From NCBI RefSeq assembly GCF_003097135.1, contig NZ_QEQL01000005.1, forward strand, positions 62,001 to 126,000: DNA of 64,000 nucleotides. Direction: 5' to 3'. The notes beneath the pieces are model-generated. The model did no database searches and had not been told where the DNA came from. It saw only the letters and a list, made by a program, of their open reading frames with translations. Shown here one piece after another: positions 53,288 to 62,086 of this stretch. This stretch comes from Pseudomonas sp. URIL14HWK12:I12. Its GTDB lineage: Bacteria; Pseudomonadota; Gammaproteobacteria; Pseudomonadales; Pseudomonadaceae. The position numbers were made by a program, and so were the translations under genes. The number at the start of each line of letters is the position of its first letter. The first letter of the stretch is position 1.

Positions 53288-53721
53288 GAAGGGTGCCCGG
53301 GGTGACGGTGAAAAAAGGGCGGCGATTGTAGCGCAGATAGGGGCGCGCCGTCAGCGTTAACGCACCGAATAGGCGGTTCTTGAAAACGCTCCGGATGGTG
53401 CCCACGGCCAAGGGAGCCGGGCTGACACGCCTCGTTTTCAGGTACTTGCGCCGGTACAGCACGGCCCGCAAAGGTGGCCAAATGCCGTCGTTTATGGGAA
53501 CCTTTCCGGCTCTGGAGACGTCCACTCCCCCGATATGACCTTTCGTCGGGGGCCGCTCGATCGGCAATTTTCAACCTGACGGGGTTGTGCTCATGGCCCG
53601 CGCCGCGCCCTGTTCGCCAGGCTCCGCAGCACGGGCTGCTTCTCGCGCAGAAGGCAGTGGCGGCTCATCACGGGCAACGCCAGCGACCTCCCTGCGCCGA
53701 CTGAAATACAGGAGCTCCTCT
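53288..53721 (+). other. Divergent prfC / osmoprotectant operon control region
   Basis: A 434-nt gap. It holds the prfC promoter candidate and, on the plus-strand side, a hairpin CCCCCGA / TCGGGGG (53527-53552). Frame continues open from 53587 into the permease gene, but the implied 45 extra residues are low-complexity and the ribosome-binding site lies only before 53722. I see no independent gene. Confidence 0.6.
53325..53354 (-). promoter_or_regulatory. Candidate prfC promoter
   Basis: On the minus strand CTGACG (53354-53349) and TACAAT (53330-53325) are separated by 18 nt and lie 38 nt before the prfC start. The -10 matches 5 of 6 and the -35 4 of 6 consensus bases. Confidence 0.55.
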
Positions 53722-54441
53722 GTGGCTAAAGGCTATGGAAAAGGGCTGTTGGGCGCCGCGACTCTCGTGGTGGTCCTTGCCCTGCTGATCCAATGGATCG
53801 GCCTCGACACACTGCGGCACTATCAAGACGACTTGTGGTTCTATCTGCAAGCTCACCTGGAACTGGTGCTCGCCTCAATGCTCGCCGCCATCGTGGTCGG
53901 CGTACCCGCCGGGATCTGGCTCAGCCGCCCGCAACGCGCTCACACTGCAGAGCGCTTCATGCAAGTGTTCAACATCGGTAACACCGTTCCGCCGCTGGCT
54001 GTGCTGGCCATCGCCCTGGGCATTCTGGGCATCGGCGCGGGCCCGGCGATCTTTGCCTTGTTCCTGGCCTCACTGCTGCCGATCGTGCGCAACACCTACG
54101 AAGGCCTGAAGAACGTCGAAGGCTCGCTCAAAGAGGCCGCTACCGGGATCGGCATGACCCCGCGCCAAGTGCTGTGGCAGGTGGAATTGCCCAACGCCGT
54201 CCCGATCATCATCGGGGGCGTGCGCGTGGCGTTGGCGCTGAACGTGGGCACCGCCCCGCTTTCATTCCTGATTGGTGCCAACAGCCTGGGCAGCCTGATC
54301 TTCCCCGGCATCGCCCTGAACAACCAGCCACAGCTGATATTGGGTGCCGCCTGCACGGCATTGCTGGCATTGCTGCTGGACGCGCTGGTGACCTTCGCCA
54401 GCCGTACCTGGCTCGAACGCGGGCTGGCCCCGGCCCACTGA
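53722..54441 (+). CDS. Quaternary-amine ABC transporter permease (OpuC/YehW-like)
   Basis: A 239-aa permease with about six helices. The EAA loop SLKEAATGIGMTPRQVLWQV is typical of the OpuCB/OpuCD and YehW/YehY proteins that take up glycine betaine, choline or proline betaine. The start is GTG at 53722, with AGGAG 7 nt before it. First of four genes (permease, binding protein, permease, ATPase). Confidence 0.9.
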   Translation: MAKGYGKGLLGAATLVVVLALLIQWIGLDTLRHYQDDLWFYLQAHLELVLASMLAAIVVGVPAGIWLSRPQRAHTAERFMQVFNIGNTVPPLAVLAIALGILGIGAGPAIFALFLASLLPIVRNTYEGLKNVEGSLKEAATGIGMTPRQVLWQVELPNAVPIIIGGVRVALALNVGTAPLSFLIGANSLGSLIFPGIALNNQPQLILGAACTALLALLLDALVTFASRTWLERGLAPAH

Positions 54442-54466
54442 GCCTGGCCACGACAAAGGACCGAAC

Positions 54467-55378
54467 ATGAAAACACGCACATTATTGGCGGGCCTGGCGC
54501 TGCTCTGCGCCAGCTTCGCCCAGGCGGCGCCGCAACCGGTGCTGCGCATCGGCGCACGGGTATTCACCGAACAGACCGTGCTCGCCACCCTCACCGCCGA
54601 ATACCTCAAGACCAAAGGGTACGACGTTCGCATCACCTCCGGGCTGGGCAGCAACATCGCCCGCAGCGCCCAGGAAACCGGGCAACTCGACATGCTCTGG
54701 GAATACACCGGGGTGTCGCTGGTGTCCTATAACCATGTGACCGAGAAGCTCGACAGCGACGCAACCTACCAGCGAGTCAAGGAACTCGATGCCAAAAAAG
54801 GCCTGGTGTGGCTTGAGCCCTCCAAGTTCAACAACACCTACGCGCTGGCCTTCCCGGAGAAAGTCGCCCAGCAGTACCCGCAGGTGACCACCATCAGCCA
54901 GCTCAACCAGGTGCTCAAGGACGAACCGAAAAAGAGCCATGTGCTGGCCCTGGACACCGAGTTCGCCAATCGCCCCGATGGCCTGGTGGGCCTGACCCAG
55001 ACCTACGACCTCAAATTCACCCGCCGCGACATCCGCCAAATGGACGCGGGCCTTGTGTACACCGCGTTGAAGAACGGCCAGGTGTTCGCCGGGCTGGTCT
55101 ACACCACCGATGGCCGCCTGGACTCCTTCCACTTGAAAGTGCTGGAAGACGACCTGCATTACTTCCCCGACTACACCGCTGCGCCGGTTGTGCGCAAGGA
55201 CTACCTGGACGCTCATCCGGAGCTGGCCGCCCTGCTCAAGCCGCTCTCCGCCTTGCTGGACAACGCCACCATGCGCCAGCTCAATGCAAGTGTGGATGTC
55301 GACCATGACAGCCCGACCGAAGTGGCCAAGGCCTTCCTCGCCAAGCACCCTGAATTGACCCAGCAGGAGGCCAAATGA
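54467..55378 (+). CDS. Quaternary-amine substrate-binding protein (OpuCC/YehZ-like)
   Basis: A 303-aa periplasmic binding protein with signal peptide (LLAGLALLCASFAQAAPQ) and OpuAC-type core VFTEQTVLATLTAEYLKTKG, then DMLWEYTGVSLVSYNH. The ligand is likely a betaine-type osmoprotectant or carnitine. Its stop overlaps the next gene (ATGA), so the two are coupled. Confidence 0.92.
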   Translation: MKTRTLLAGLALLCASFAQAAPQPVLRIGARVFTEQTVLATLTAEYLKTKGYDVRITSGLGSNIARSAQETGQLDMLWEYTGVSLVSYNHVTEKLDSDATYQRVKELDAKKGLVWLEPSKFNNTYALAFPEKVAQQYPQVTTISQLNQVLKDEPKKSHVLALDTEFANRPDGLVGLTQTYDLKFTRRDIRQMDAGLVYTALKNGQVFAGLVYTTDGRLDSFHLKVLEDDLHYFPDYTAAPVVRKDYLDAHPELAALLKPLSALLDNATMRQLNASVDVDHDSPTEVAKAFLAKHPELTQQEAK

Positions 55379-56028
55379 GCATCATCGACACCTTCAGCCA
55401 CATCGACTGGGCTCAAGTGCTGCAACTGACCGGCCAACACGTGATGCTGGTAGGCATTGCGGTGACCCTGGCGATCCTGGTGGGCGTACCGATCGGCATC
55501 GTGATGACCCGCTTCCCGGTGCTCGCAGGCCCCCTGCAGGCCAGCGCCACCGTGCTGCTGACCATTCCGTCGATTGCACTGTTCGGCCTGCTGCTGCCGT
55601 TCTATTCCAAGTTCGGCCAGGGCCTGGGCCCTCTGCCTGCGATCACGGCGGTGTTTCTCTACTCGTTGCTGCCGATCCTGCGCAACACCTACCTGGCACT
55701 GACCAGCGTGGAGCCGGGCATCCGCGAGGCCGCGCGAGGTATCGGCATGACCTTCGGCCAGCGCCTGCGCATGGTCGAGCTGCCCATCGCGGTGCCGGTG
55801 ATCCTGGCCGGGGTGCGCACCGCCGTGGTCATGAACATTGGCGTGATGACCATCGCCGCCACCATCGGGGCCGGCGGCCTCGGTGTCCTCATCCTGACTT
55901 CCATCAGCCGCAGCGACATGTCCATGCTGCTCGTCGGCGCCGTACTGGTGAGCGTGCTCGCCATCATCGCCGACCTGCTTCTGCAATGGCTGCAACGCTC
56001 GCTGACCCCGAAAGGACTGCTCAAATGA
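55375..56028 (+). CDS. Quaternary-amine ABC transporter permease, second (YehY/OpuCD-like)
   Basis: A 217-aa permease with the same EAA loop type (GIREAARGIGMTFGQRLRMV) as the first gene. It starts in an ATGA overlap with the binding-protein gene and overlaps the ATPase gene by ATGA as well. The two different permeases probably form a heterodimer. Confidence 0.92.
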   Translation: MSIIDTFSHIDWAQVLQLTGQHVMLVGIAVTLAILVGVPIGIVMTRFPVLAGPLQASATVLLTIPSIALFGLLLPFYSKFGQGLGPLPAITAVFLYSLLPILRNTYLALTSVEPGIREAARGIGMTFGQRLRMVELPIAVPVILAGVRTAVVMNIGVMTIAATIGAGGLGVLILTSISRSDMSMLLVGAVLVSVLAIIADLLLQWLQRSLTPKGLLK

Positions 56029-57182
56029 TCGAACTTCAGAACCTCACCAAAACCTTCCACAGCAACGGCAAGGAAGTGCGCGCCGTCGATTCGGTGAACC
56101 TCACCGTCAACGAGGGCGAGATCTGCGTGTTCCTGGGCCCTTCGGGCTGCGGCAAGAGCACCACGCTCAAGATGATCAACCGCCTGATCGAGCCCTCATC
56201 GGGCAAGGTGCTGATCAACGGTGAAGACACCACCTCGCTCGACGAGGTGACCCTGCGCCGCAAGATCGGCTATGTGATCCAGCAGATCGGCCTGTTCCCG
56301 AACATGACCATCGAGGAAAACATCACCGTAGTGCCACGCCTGCTGGGCTGGGACAAAGACAAATGCCGTGAGCGGGCGCGCGAGCTGATGAGCATGATCA
56401 AGCTCGAGCCCAAGCAATACTTGCAGCGCTACCCGCGCGAGCTTTCCGGTGGCCAGCAACAGCGTATCGGGGTGATCCGCGCCCTGGCCGCCGATGCGCC
56501 GCTGCTGCTGATGGACGAGCCCTTCGGCGCGGTCGACCCGATCAACCGCGAGATGATCCAGAACGAGTTCTTCGAGATGCAGCGGGCCCTGAACAAGACC
56601 GTGATCATGGTCAGCCACGACATCGATGAAGCCCTCAAACTGGGTGACAAGATTGCCATCTTCCGTGCCGGCAAGCTGCTGCAGCTCGACCACCCCGACA
56701 CCTTGCTGGCGCATCCGGTGGACGACTTCGTCAGCAACTTCGTTGGCCAGGACAGCACGCTCAAGCGCCTGCTGCTGGTCAAGGCCGAAGACGCCGCCGA
56801 TAACGCTCCCTCGGCAAGCCCCGAGACGACAGTGGCCGATGCACTGGAGCTGATGGACGAGCACGACCGCCGCTATGTGGTGGTGACCGATGCGGCCAAC
56901 AAGGCCATGGGCTACGTGCGCCGGCGCGACCTGCACCGCCAGAGCGGCACCTGCGCCGACTTCCTTCGCGAATTCAACGCCACGGCGGCCTACGACGAAA
57001 ACCTGCGCATCCTGCTGTCGCGCATGTACGAGTTCAACCGCGCCTGGCTGCCGGTACTGGACGCCGAGCAGGTGTTCCTGGGTGAGGTCACCCAAGAGTC
57101 GATCGCCGCTTACTTGAGCTCTGGCCGATCGCGCGGCATGAAAACCAGCATTGTATCGCCCGCCGAACAAGCCTCTGCCTGA
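56025..57182 (+). CDS. Quaternary-amine ABC transporter ATPase with tandem CBS domains
   Basis: A 385-aa ATPase. Walker A is GPSGCGKS (residues about 39-46), with signature [15 protein letters not shown] and Walker B LLLMDEPFGAVDP. A CBS pair (residues about 265-380) follows, which in OpuA-type relatives senses ionic strength. The start at 56025 overlaps the permease stop (ATGA). A hairpin follows. Confidence 0.93.
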   Translation: MIELQNLTKTFHSNGKEVRAVDSVNLTVNEGEICVFLGPSGCGKSTTLKMINRLIEPSSGKVLINGEDTTSLDEVTLRRKIGYVIQQIGLFPNMTIEENITVVPRLLGWDKDKCRERARELMSMIKLEPKQYLQRYPRELSGGQQQRIGVIRALAADAPLLLMDEPFGAVDPINREMIQNEFFEMQRALNKTVIMVSHDIDEALKLGDKIAIFRAGKLLQLDHPDTLLAHPVDDFVSNFVGQDSTLKRLLLVKAEDAADNAPSASPETTVADALELMDEHDRRYVVVTDAANKAMGYVRRRDLHRQSGTCADFLREFNATAAYDENLRILLSRMYEFNRAWLPVLDAEQVFLGEVTQESIAAYLSSGRSRGMKTSIVSPAEQASA

Positions 57183-57196
57183 CCCCTGCCCCTGAA

Positions 57197-57227
57197 TTCC
57201 CCGCCTGTAAATGTTACGGGCGGGGAA
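57197..57227 (+). terminator. Hairpin after the osmoprotectant ATPase gene
   Basis: A 14-bp stem with one G-U pair (TTCCCCGCCTGTAA / TTACGGGCGGGGAA, loop ATG) lies 15 nt after the stop. No U-tract follows, so it may terminate through Rho or protect the mRNA end. Confidence 0.55.
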
Positions 57228-57256
57228 CACCTCTCTGTCATATGTGTCGGTTAAAT

Positions 57257-57312
57257 AAGTTGGTACAACTTCAACTTTGTTGAATTTATTTTTCAATACG
57301 TTGAATTTATTT
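57257..57312. repeat. AT-rich palindrome and direct-repeat cluster upstream of speC
   Basis: Three palindromes in a row: AAGTTG-GTA-CAACTT (57257-57271), TCAAC-TTT-GTTGA (57271-57283), TTCAA-TACG-TTGAA (57292-57305). A direct repeat GTTGAATTTATTT occurs at 57279-57291 and 57300-57312, 21 bp apart (two helix turns). The spacing suits a dimeric activator binding upstream of the promoter at 57330. Confidence 0.65.
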
Positions 57313-57329
57313 AAACCCGATATTTTTAG

Positions 57330-57358
57330 TTGATCTTGGCCCCCTCTCGCCCTACAGT
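57330..57358 (+). promoter_or_regulatory. Candidate promoter upstream of speC
   Basis: TTGATC (57330-57335) and TACAGT (57353-57358) are separated by exactly 17 nt and match 4 of 6 bases each. Transcription would begin near 57365, almost 190 nt before the speC start. Confidence 0.6.
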
Positions 57359-57364
57359 GCGCGC

Positions 57365-57450
57365 CGAGCGTCCATGCTGGAAACGATCCATCCGGCTCAA
57401 GTACTGACGACGAGACAGCAAGGTCACCCCTACGCGGCGTGGCCTTTTTG
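57365..57450 (+). ncRNA. Predicted 85-nt small RNA or attenuated leader of speC
   Basis: Defined by the promoter candidate at 57330-57358 and the terminator at 57420-57449. A short reading frame (57374-57607, ATG without good ribosome-binding site) runs through it and overlaps speC, but I doubt it is translated. The region matches no RNA family I can name from memory. Confidence 0.4.
57420..57449 (+). terminator. Leader terminator before speC
   Basis: AAGGTCAC pairs with GTGGCCTT (one G-U pair) and the T-run continues for three more bases (57447-57449). It sits about 107 nt before the speC ATG and 60-85 nt after the predicted transcription start, so it would either end a small RNA or act as an attenuator. 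Confidence 0.6.
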
Positions 57451-57555
57451 CTTTCGGCGACATGCCTTGGGAAGTAGGCGAACCAAAGTGGGGATACGGA
57501 GGGCGCTTGCAGATCAGCCACTTACATTCATCGTTTGCCCCCTGAGGAGTACCCC

Positions 57556-58719
57556 ATGTCGATCAAGGTCGAAGACTACTACGCCCCCGACACCTTCAAG
57601 CGCATGAAGGCATTCGCCGACACCCAGGAAACTCCGTTCGTGGTGATCGACACCCAGATGATCGCCCAGGCCTACGACGACCTGCGCGCCGGGTTCGAAT
57701 TCGCCAAGGTCTACTACGCGGTGAAGGCCAACCCGGCCGTCGAGATCATCGACCTGCTGCGCGACAAAGGCTCTAACTTCGACATCGCCTCGATCTACGA
57801 ACTGGACAAAGTGATGGGCCAGGGCGTTACCCCGGACCGCATCAGCTATGGCAACACCATCAAGAAGGCGCGCGATGTGCGCTACTTCTACGAAAAAGGC
57901 GTGCGCCTCTACGCCACCGACTCCGAAGCCGACCTGCGCAACATCGCCAAGGCTGCCCCGGGCTCGAAGGTCTACGTGCGCATCCTCACCGATGGCTCCA
58001 CCAGCGCCGACTGGCCGCTGTCGCGCAAGTTCGGCTGCAACCCCGACATGGCCCTGGACCTGCTGATCCTGGCCAAGCAGCTGGGCCTGGTGCCCTATGG
58101 TGTTTCGTTCCACGTCGGCAGCCAGCAACGTGACATCGACGTGTGGGATTCGGCCATCGCCAAGGTGAAAGTGATCTTCGATCGCCTCAAGAGCGAAGAC
58201 GGCATCACCCTGCAGATGATCAACATGGGCGGCGGCTTCCCGGCCAACTACATCCAGCGCACCAACAGCCTGGAAACCTATGCCCAGGAAATCATCCGCT
58301 TTCTCAAAGAAGACTTCGGCGACGACCTGCCGGAGATCATCCTGGAGCCTGGCCGTTCGCTGATCGCCAACGCCGGCGTGTTGGTCAGTGAAGTGGTGCT
58401 GGTGGCGCGCAAGTCGCGCACCTCGGTGGAGCGCTGGGTCTACACCGACGTGGGCAAGTTCTCCGGCCTGATCGAAACCACCGACGAGTCGATCAAGTTC
58501 CCGGTATGGACCGAGAAGAAAGGCGAGGACGAAGAGGTAGTGATCGCCGGCCCGACCTGCGACAGCGCCGATATCATGTACGAAAACTACAAATACGGCC
58601 TGCCCTTGAACCTGGCCAGCGGCGACCGCCTGTACTGGTTCTCTACCGGCGCTTACACCACCAGCTACAGTGCAGTGGAGTTCAACGGCTTCCCGCCGCT
58701 GAAATCGTTCTACCTCTGA
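57556..58719 (+). CDS. speC: Ornithine/lysine decarboxylase (PLP, fold III)
   Basis: A 387-aa pyridoxal-phosphate enzyme of the alanine-racemase-fold decarboxylases. The PLP lysine is Lys57 (VYYAVKANP), and the C-terminal Cys loop GPTCDSADIMYE is present. It makes putrescine from ornithine (some relatives also cadaverine from lysine). ATG at 57556 has GAGGAG 7 nt upstream. The length and position fit SpeC of P. putida. The leader region suggests complex control. Confidence 0.93.
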   Translation: MSIKVEDYYAPDTFKRMKAFADTQETPFVVIDTQMIAQAYDDLRAGFEFAKVYYAVKANPAVEIIDLLRDKGSNFDIASIYELDKVMGQGVTPDRISYGNTIKKARDVRYFYEKGVRLYATDSEADLRNIAKAAPGSKVYVRILTDGSTSADWPLSRKFGCNPDMALDLLILAKQLGLVPYGVSFHVGSQQRDIDVWDSAIAKVKVIFDRLKSEDGITLQMINMGGGFPANYIQRTNSLETYAQEIIRFLKEDFGDDLPEIILEPGRSLIANAGVLVSEVVLVARKSRTSVERWVYTDVGKFSGLIETTDESIKFPVWTEKKGEDEEVVIAGPTCDSADIMYENYKYGLPLNLASGDRLYWFSTGAYTTSYSAVEFNGFPPLKSFYL

Positions 58720-58781
58720 CCCGCAGCCGGCCAGGTGGGTGGGTTAACCACCGTTCCCCACGGCCAGCCAGCGCATCCTTG

Positions 58782-58813
58782 CAGGGCGGTTCGGTAACGA
58801 ACCGCCCTGTTTC
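58782..58813. terminator. Terminator between speC and the gamma-glutamyltransferase gene
   Basis: A perfect 12-bp stem (CAGGGCGGTTCG and complement) with a GTAA tetraloop, followed by TTTC, sits between two convergent genes. Confidence 0.88.
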
Positions 58814-58823
58814 GTAAGCCCCC

Positions 58824-60440
58824 TCAGAACACGGCGATGTGAGAATCGGCACGCGGCTCGGTGCCTCCACAGAGCACGCCGGTATCGGGGTTTCGCACGA
58901 TGATCTGGCCGCGGCCATAGCTGGTCAGGTCGTGCGCTAGCGCAACCTGATGCCCTCGGCGTGCCAGCGCCATGGTGAGATCGGCCGGGGCAGTCTGCTC
59001 GATACCCACCTTCATTCCCCCCAGCCACTGCCAACGGGGTGCATCCAGCGCCGCCTGCGGGTTGAGGTTGAAGTCGATCAGGTTCATTACCATCTGCACG
59101 TGGCCTTGGGGCTGCATGTAGCCCCCCATCACTCCAAAGGGCCCGACCGGTTGGCCGCCTTTGCTGATGAACCCCGGAATGATGGTGTGGAAGGTTTGTT
59201 TTCCCGGCAACAGTGCGTTGGAGTGGGATGGGTCCAGGCTGAACTCATACCCCCTGTTCTGAAGGCCGATGCCGGTACCGGGTACCACGACGCCCGAGCC
59301 GAAGCCGTGGTAGGCGCTCTGGATGAACGAGACCATGTTGCCCTCGGCGTCGGCTGTGGCCAGGTACACCGTGCCGCTGGCATGCGGGTCGCCATGCGCC
59401 GGCGCCAGGGCGTGTTCCTGGATCAACGCCCGGCGCTGGCGGATGTAGCCGTCGCTGAGCAACTGCTCGGCTGTAACGCGCATATGCGCCGGGTCGGTGA
59501 TGTAATGCTGGCCGTCGGCATAGGCCAATTTCATCGCCTCCAGCTGGCGGTGCCAGGTCTGATGGCTGTCGCGATGATCGAACTGGAACCCTTCCAGCAG
59601 CTTGAGGGTGATCAGTGCGATCAGGCCCTGGCCGCTGGGCGGGATTTCCCACACGTCGTAGCCCCGGTAGTTGGCCTTGATCGGGTCGACCCAGCGCGGC
59701 GCATAGCCTGCCAGGTCGGCTTCACTGAGCAGGCCACCGGTGGCCTGGGCGAAGCCGGCGATCGTTTTGGCCAGCGGGCCGCGGTAAAAGCTTTCGCACT
59801 GGGTCTGGGCGAGTTCGCACAGGGTATCGGCCTGGGCGGGGTTGCAGAAGATCTCGCCAGCCTGAGGGGGGCGGCCAGCAACCTGGAAGGTCTCGAACCA
59901 GGTCTGAACTTCCGGCTGCCTGTCGAGCCAGGCTGCATATTTGTGCCTGGCGATCTTCCATTGATGGGCGACGATGGGCGAGACCGGAAAGCCGTTTCGG
60001 GCAAGGTCGATGGCCGGCTGCAGCAGTGTGGCGAACGGGAGCTTGCCGAAGCGGCGGGACAGCTCAGCCCAGGCCGATGGGCATCCCGGCACGGTGACAG
60101 GCAACCAGCCATAGAGCGGCATTGCATCGTGGCCACGTCGTTTCACCGCCTCGATGCTGAGCGCCGCAGGCGCGTGGCCGCTGGCATCCAGCCCATGGAG
60201 CGTGCCCTTGATCCACACCAGCGCAAACGCATCGCCACCGATGGCGCAGCCTGTCGGCTCGACGACGGTAAGGGCGGCCGCCGTGGCGATGGCCGCGTCG
60301 ACAGCATTACCGCCTTGGCGCAGCATGGCAATGCCGCACTCGGCAGCCAGAGGTTGAGAGGCCGCGACCATGCCGTTTCTTGCAAAGACCGCCTGGCGCC
60401 TGGAGGGGTAAGGGTATTCATGGGCAGAAAAATTCAACAT
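58824..60440 (-). CDS. ggt: Gamma-glutamyltransferase-like protein, no signal peptide
   Basis: A 538-aa Ntn-hydrolase of the gamma-glutamyltransferase family. The autocleavage and catalytic Thr is probably Thr357 (HASGTVYLATADAEGNMVS), and the small-subunit glycine loop PFGVMGGYMQPQGH is present. Classical GGT is periplasmic, but this one starts MLNFSAHEYPYPSRRQAVFA without a signal peptide, so it should be cytoplasmic. It is 81 nt downstream of the ABC importer ATPase gene. Likely substrates are gamma-glutamyl compounds brought in by that importer; this is inference. Confidence 0.85.
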   Translation of the reverse strand: MLNFSAHEYPYPSRRQAVFARNGMVAASQPLAAECGIAMLRQGGNAVDAAIATAAALTVVEPTGCAIGGDAFALVWIKGTLHGLDASGHAPAALSIEAVKRRGHDAMPLYGWLPVTVPGCPSAWAELSRRFGKLPFATLLQPAIDLARNGFPVSPIVAHQWKIARHKYAAWLDRQPEVQTWFETFQVAGRPPQAGEIFCNPAQADTLCELAQTQCESFYRGPLAKTIAGFAQATGGLLSEADLAGYAPRWVDPIKANYRGYDVWEIPPSGQGLIALITLKLLEGFQFDHRDSHQTWHRQLEAMKLAYADGQHYITDPAHMRVTAEQLLSDGYIRQRRALIQEHALAPAHGDPHASGTVYLATADAEGNMVSFIQSAYHGFGSGVVVPGTGIGLQNRGYEFSLDPSHSNALLPGKQTFHTIIPGFISKGGQPVGPFGVMGGYMQPQGHVQMVMNLIDFNLNPQAALDAPRWQWLGGMKVGIEQTAPADLTMALARRGHQVALAHDLTSYGRGQIIVRNPDTGVLCGGTEPRADSHIAVF

Positions 60441-60521
60441 GGTGATACCTATGGCAAAGGTAGGGTTCAAAGGGCTTCGGTCAACCGAGGCGGCGCCTGA
60501 AGGGCCAGCACCACACGGCCT

Positions 60522-61301
60522 TCAAAGCACCCGGCTGAGAAACTCACGTGTTCGTGGATGATGCGGGTTGCCGAACACTTGCTCGGGCGGCCCTTGCTCG
60601 ATGAGCTCGCCTTCATGGAGCACTACCACCCGATCGGCGACCTCCTTGGCAAAGCCCATTTCGTGAGTGACCACCACCATGGTCATGCCGTCTTCGGCGA
60701 GCGCCTTCATCACCTGAAGAACCTCCCCCACGGTTTCCGGGTCGAGCGCGCTGGTAGGCTCATCGAAGAGAATGGCCTTCGGCTTCATGGCCAGGGCCCG
60801 TGCGATCGCGACCCGTTGCTGCTGGCCACCGGAGAGCTGCGACGGGTAATGATCAGCCTTGTCCGACAGCCGTACCCGCGCCAGCAACTGCCGGGCCAGG
60901 TCGATGGAGGCTTGCCGGGTATTGCCCAGCACCTGGATGGGCGCTTCGATGATGTTTTCCAGCACCGTCATGTGCGGGAAGAGATTGAAGCGCTGGAACA
61001 CCATACCGATCTCGCGGCGCCGGCGAGCGATGTTCTTCTCCGAGTCCTTGACGAGCTTGCCGTCGGCGCGCTCCCGATAGCCCAGCAGCTTGCCGTTGAT
61101 GCGGATGCTGCCGCCCTGAATGTCCTCCAACAGGTTCATGCAGCGGATGAACGTGGTCTTGCCTGAGCCGGAGGCGCCAATGAGCACCACCACTTCCCCA
61201 CGATGCACATCCAGTGAAACCCCCTTGAGCACCTGTAACTCACCGAAGGACTTCTCAACCTGCTGCGCGTGGATCACCACTTCGCGATCTGCCTGGCTCA
61301 T
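60522..61301 (-). CDS. Polar amino-acid ABC transporter ATPase
   Basis: A 259-aa GlnQ/HisP-type ATPase. Walker A is GASGSGKT, the signature [14 protein letters not shown], and Walker [15 protein letters not shown]. The fragment [20 protein letters not shown] opens the domain. It is the third gene of a binding-protein, permease, ATPase operon; 2 nt separate it from the permease. Confidence 0.94.
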   Translation of the reverse strand: MSQADREVVIHAQQVEKSFGELQVLKGVSLDVHRGEVVVLIGASGSGKTTFIRCMNLLEDIQGGSIRINGKLLGYRERADGKLVKDSEKNIARRRREIGMVFQRFNLFPHMTVLENIIEAPIQVLGNTRQASIDLARQLLARVRLSDKADHYPSQLSGGQQQRVAIARALAMKPKAILFDEPTSALDPETVGEVLQVMKALAEDGMTMVVVTHEMGFAKEVADRVVVLHEGELIEQGPPEQVFGNPHHPRTREFLSRVL

Positions 61302-61303
61302 GC

Positions 61304-62086
61304 TCAGCGCCCCCGCAGCATTTTAAGGGTTTGCTGGCCGAACATCCGGCCCGATGCCGAACCCGACGCCGAACCAGGGCCACCCTCGGAGCGGTTGAAG
61401 CGTTTTTCCAGCCAATGTTGGAAAAAGCCCCAAAGGGTGGTCAGCAACAGGAAGTAGAGGGCCACCACCAGATAGAGCTCGAACACCCGGAAGGTCACCG
61501 AGGTCACCATCTGGGTGCTGAGCAGCAACTCCTGCACGCCTATGACGCTGACCAACGTGGTGTTCTTGAGCATCACGTTGAACTCATTGCCCAAGGGCGG
61601 AACGATGACCCGGAACGCCTGAGGAAGCACGATCCGGCGCATCAGTTTTGGAAACGTCATGCCCAAAGTCCGGGCAGCCTCGTATTGCCCCTTGTCGACC
61701 GAGCCGATGCCTGCCCGCATGATTTCGGCCATGTAAGCGCCCTCGTTCAGGCCAAGCGCCAGGATGGCCGCCTGGATATTGCCTGGCAGCACGAACAGGC
61801 CCAGGTCAAGGTCGTTGAAGTGAAAAACCCCGCCGGCCGCCAGGGCGGTGTAGAGAAACACGATCTGCACCAGAAGCGGCGTTCCCCGCATCAGCCATAC
61901 GTAGAACCGCACTGGATATTGCAGCAGAGGGTTGGGCGAGAGCCTGATCATTGCGGCGATCAGGCCAAACACGCAGCCCAGCAGCATCGATGACACAGCG
62001 ATGATGCAGGTCAGCCACAGCCCATAGAGATAGACGTCGCTGGGCTGCAGCAGGTAATGCCAGAAGAACTCCCAGCTGAAGTTCAT
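61304..62086 (-). CDS. Polar amino-acid ABC transporter permease
   Basis: A 260-aa permease of the HisMQ type: about five helices and the EAA loop [20 protein letters not shown]. The C-terminal tail is glycine/serine-rich, which is unusual. It overlaps the binding-protein gene by 4 nt. Because only one permease gene is present, it should form a homodimer. Confidence 0.93.
   Translation of the reverse strand: MNFSWEFFWHYLLQPSDVYLYGLWLTCIIAVSSMLLGCVFGLIAAMIRLSPNPLLQYPVRFYVWLMRGTPLLVQIVFLYTALAAGGVFHFNDLDLGLFVLPGNIQAAILALGLNEGAYMAEIMRAGIGSVDKGQYEAARTLGMTFPKLMRRIVLPQAFRVIVPPLGNEFNVMLKNTTLVSVIGVQELLLSTQMVTSVTFRVFELYLVVALYFLLLTTLWGFFQHWLEKRFNRSEGGPGSASGSASGRMFGQQTLKMLRGR

Noticed and set aside
53587..53721. 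N-terminal extension of the first osmoprotectant permease
   Set aside because: The added residues are Ala/Ser/Arg-rich without a helix; AGGAG precedes only the GTG at 53722.
57374..57607. Upstream reading frame overlapping the speC start, possible leader peptide
   Set aside because: The ATG has no good ribosome-binding site, the composition is arbitrary, and the frame runs through a terminator hairpin; kept only as an alternative reading of the leader.
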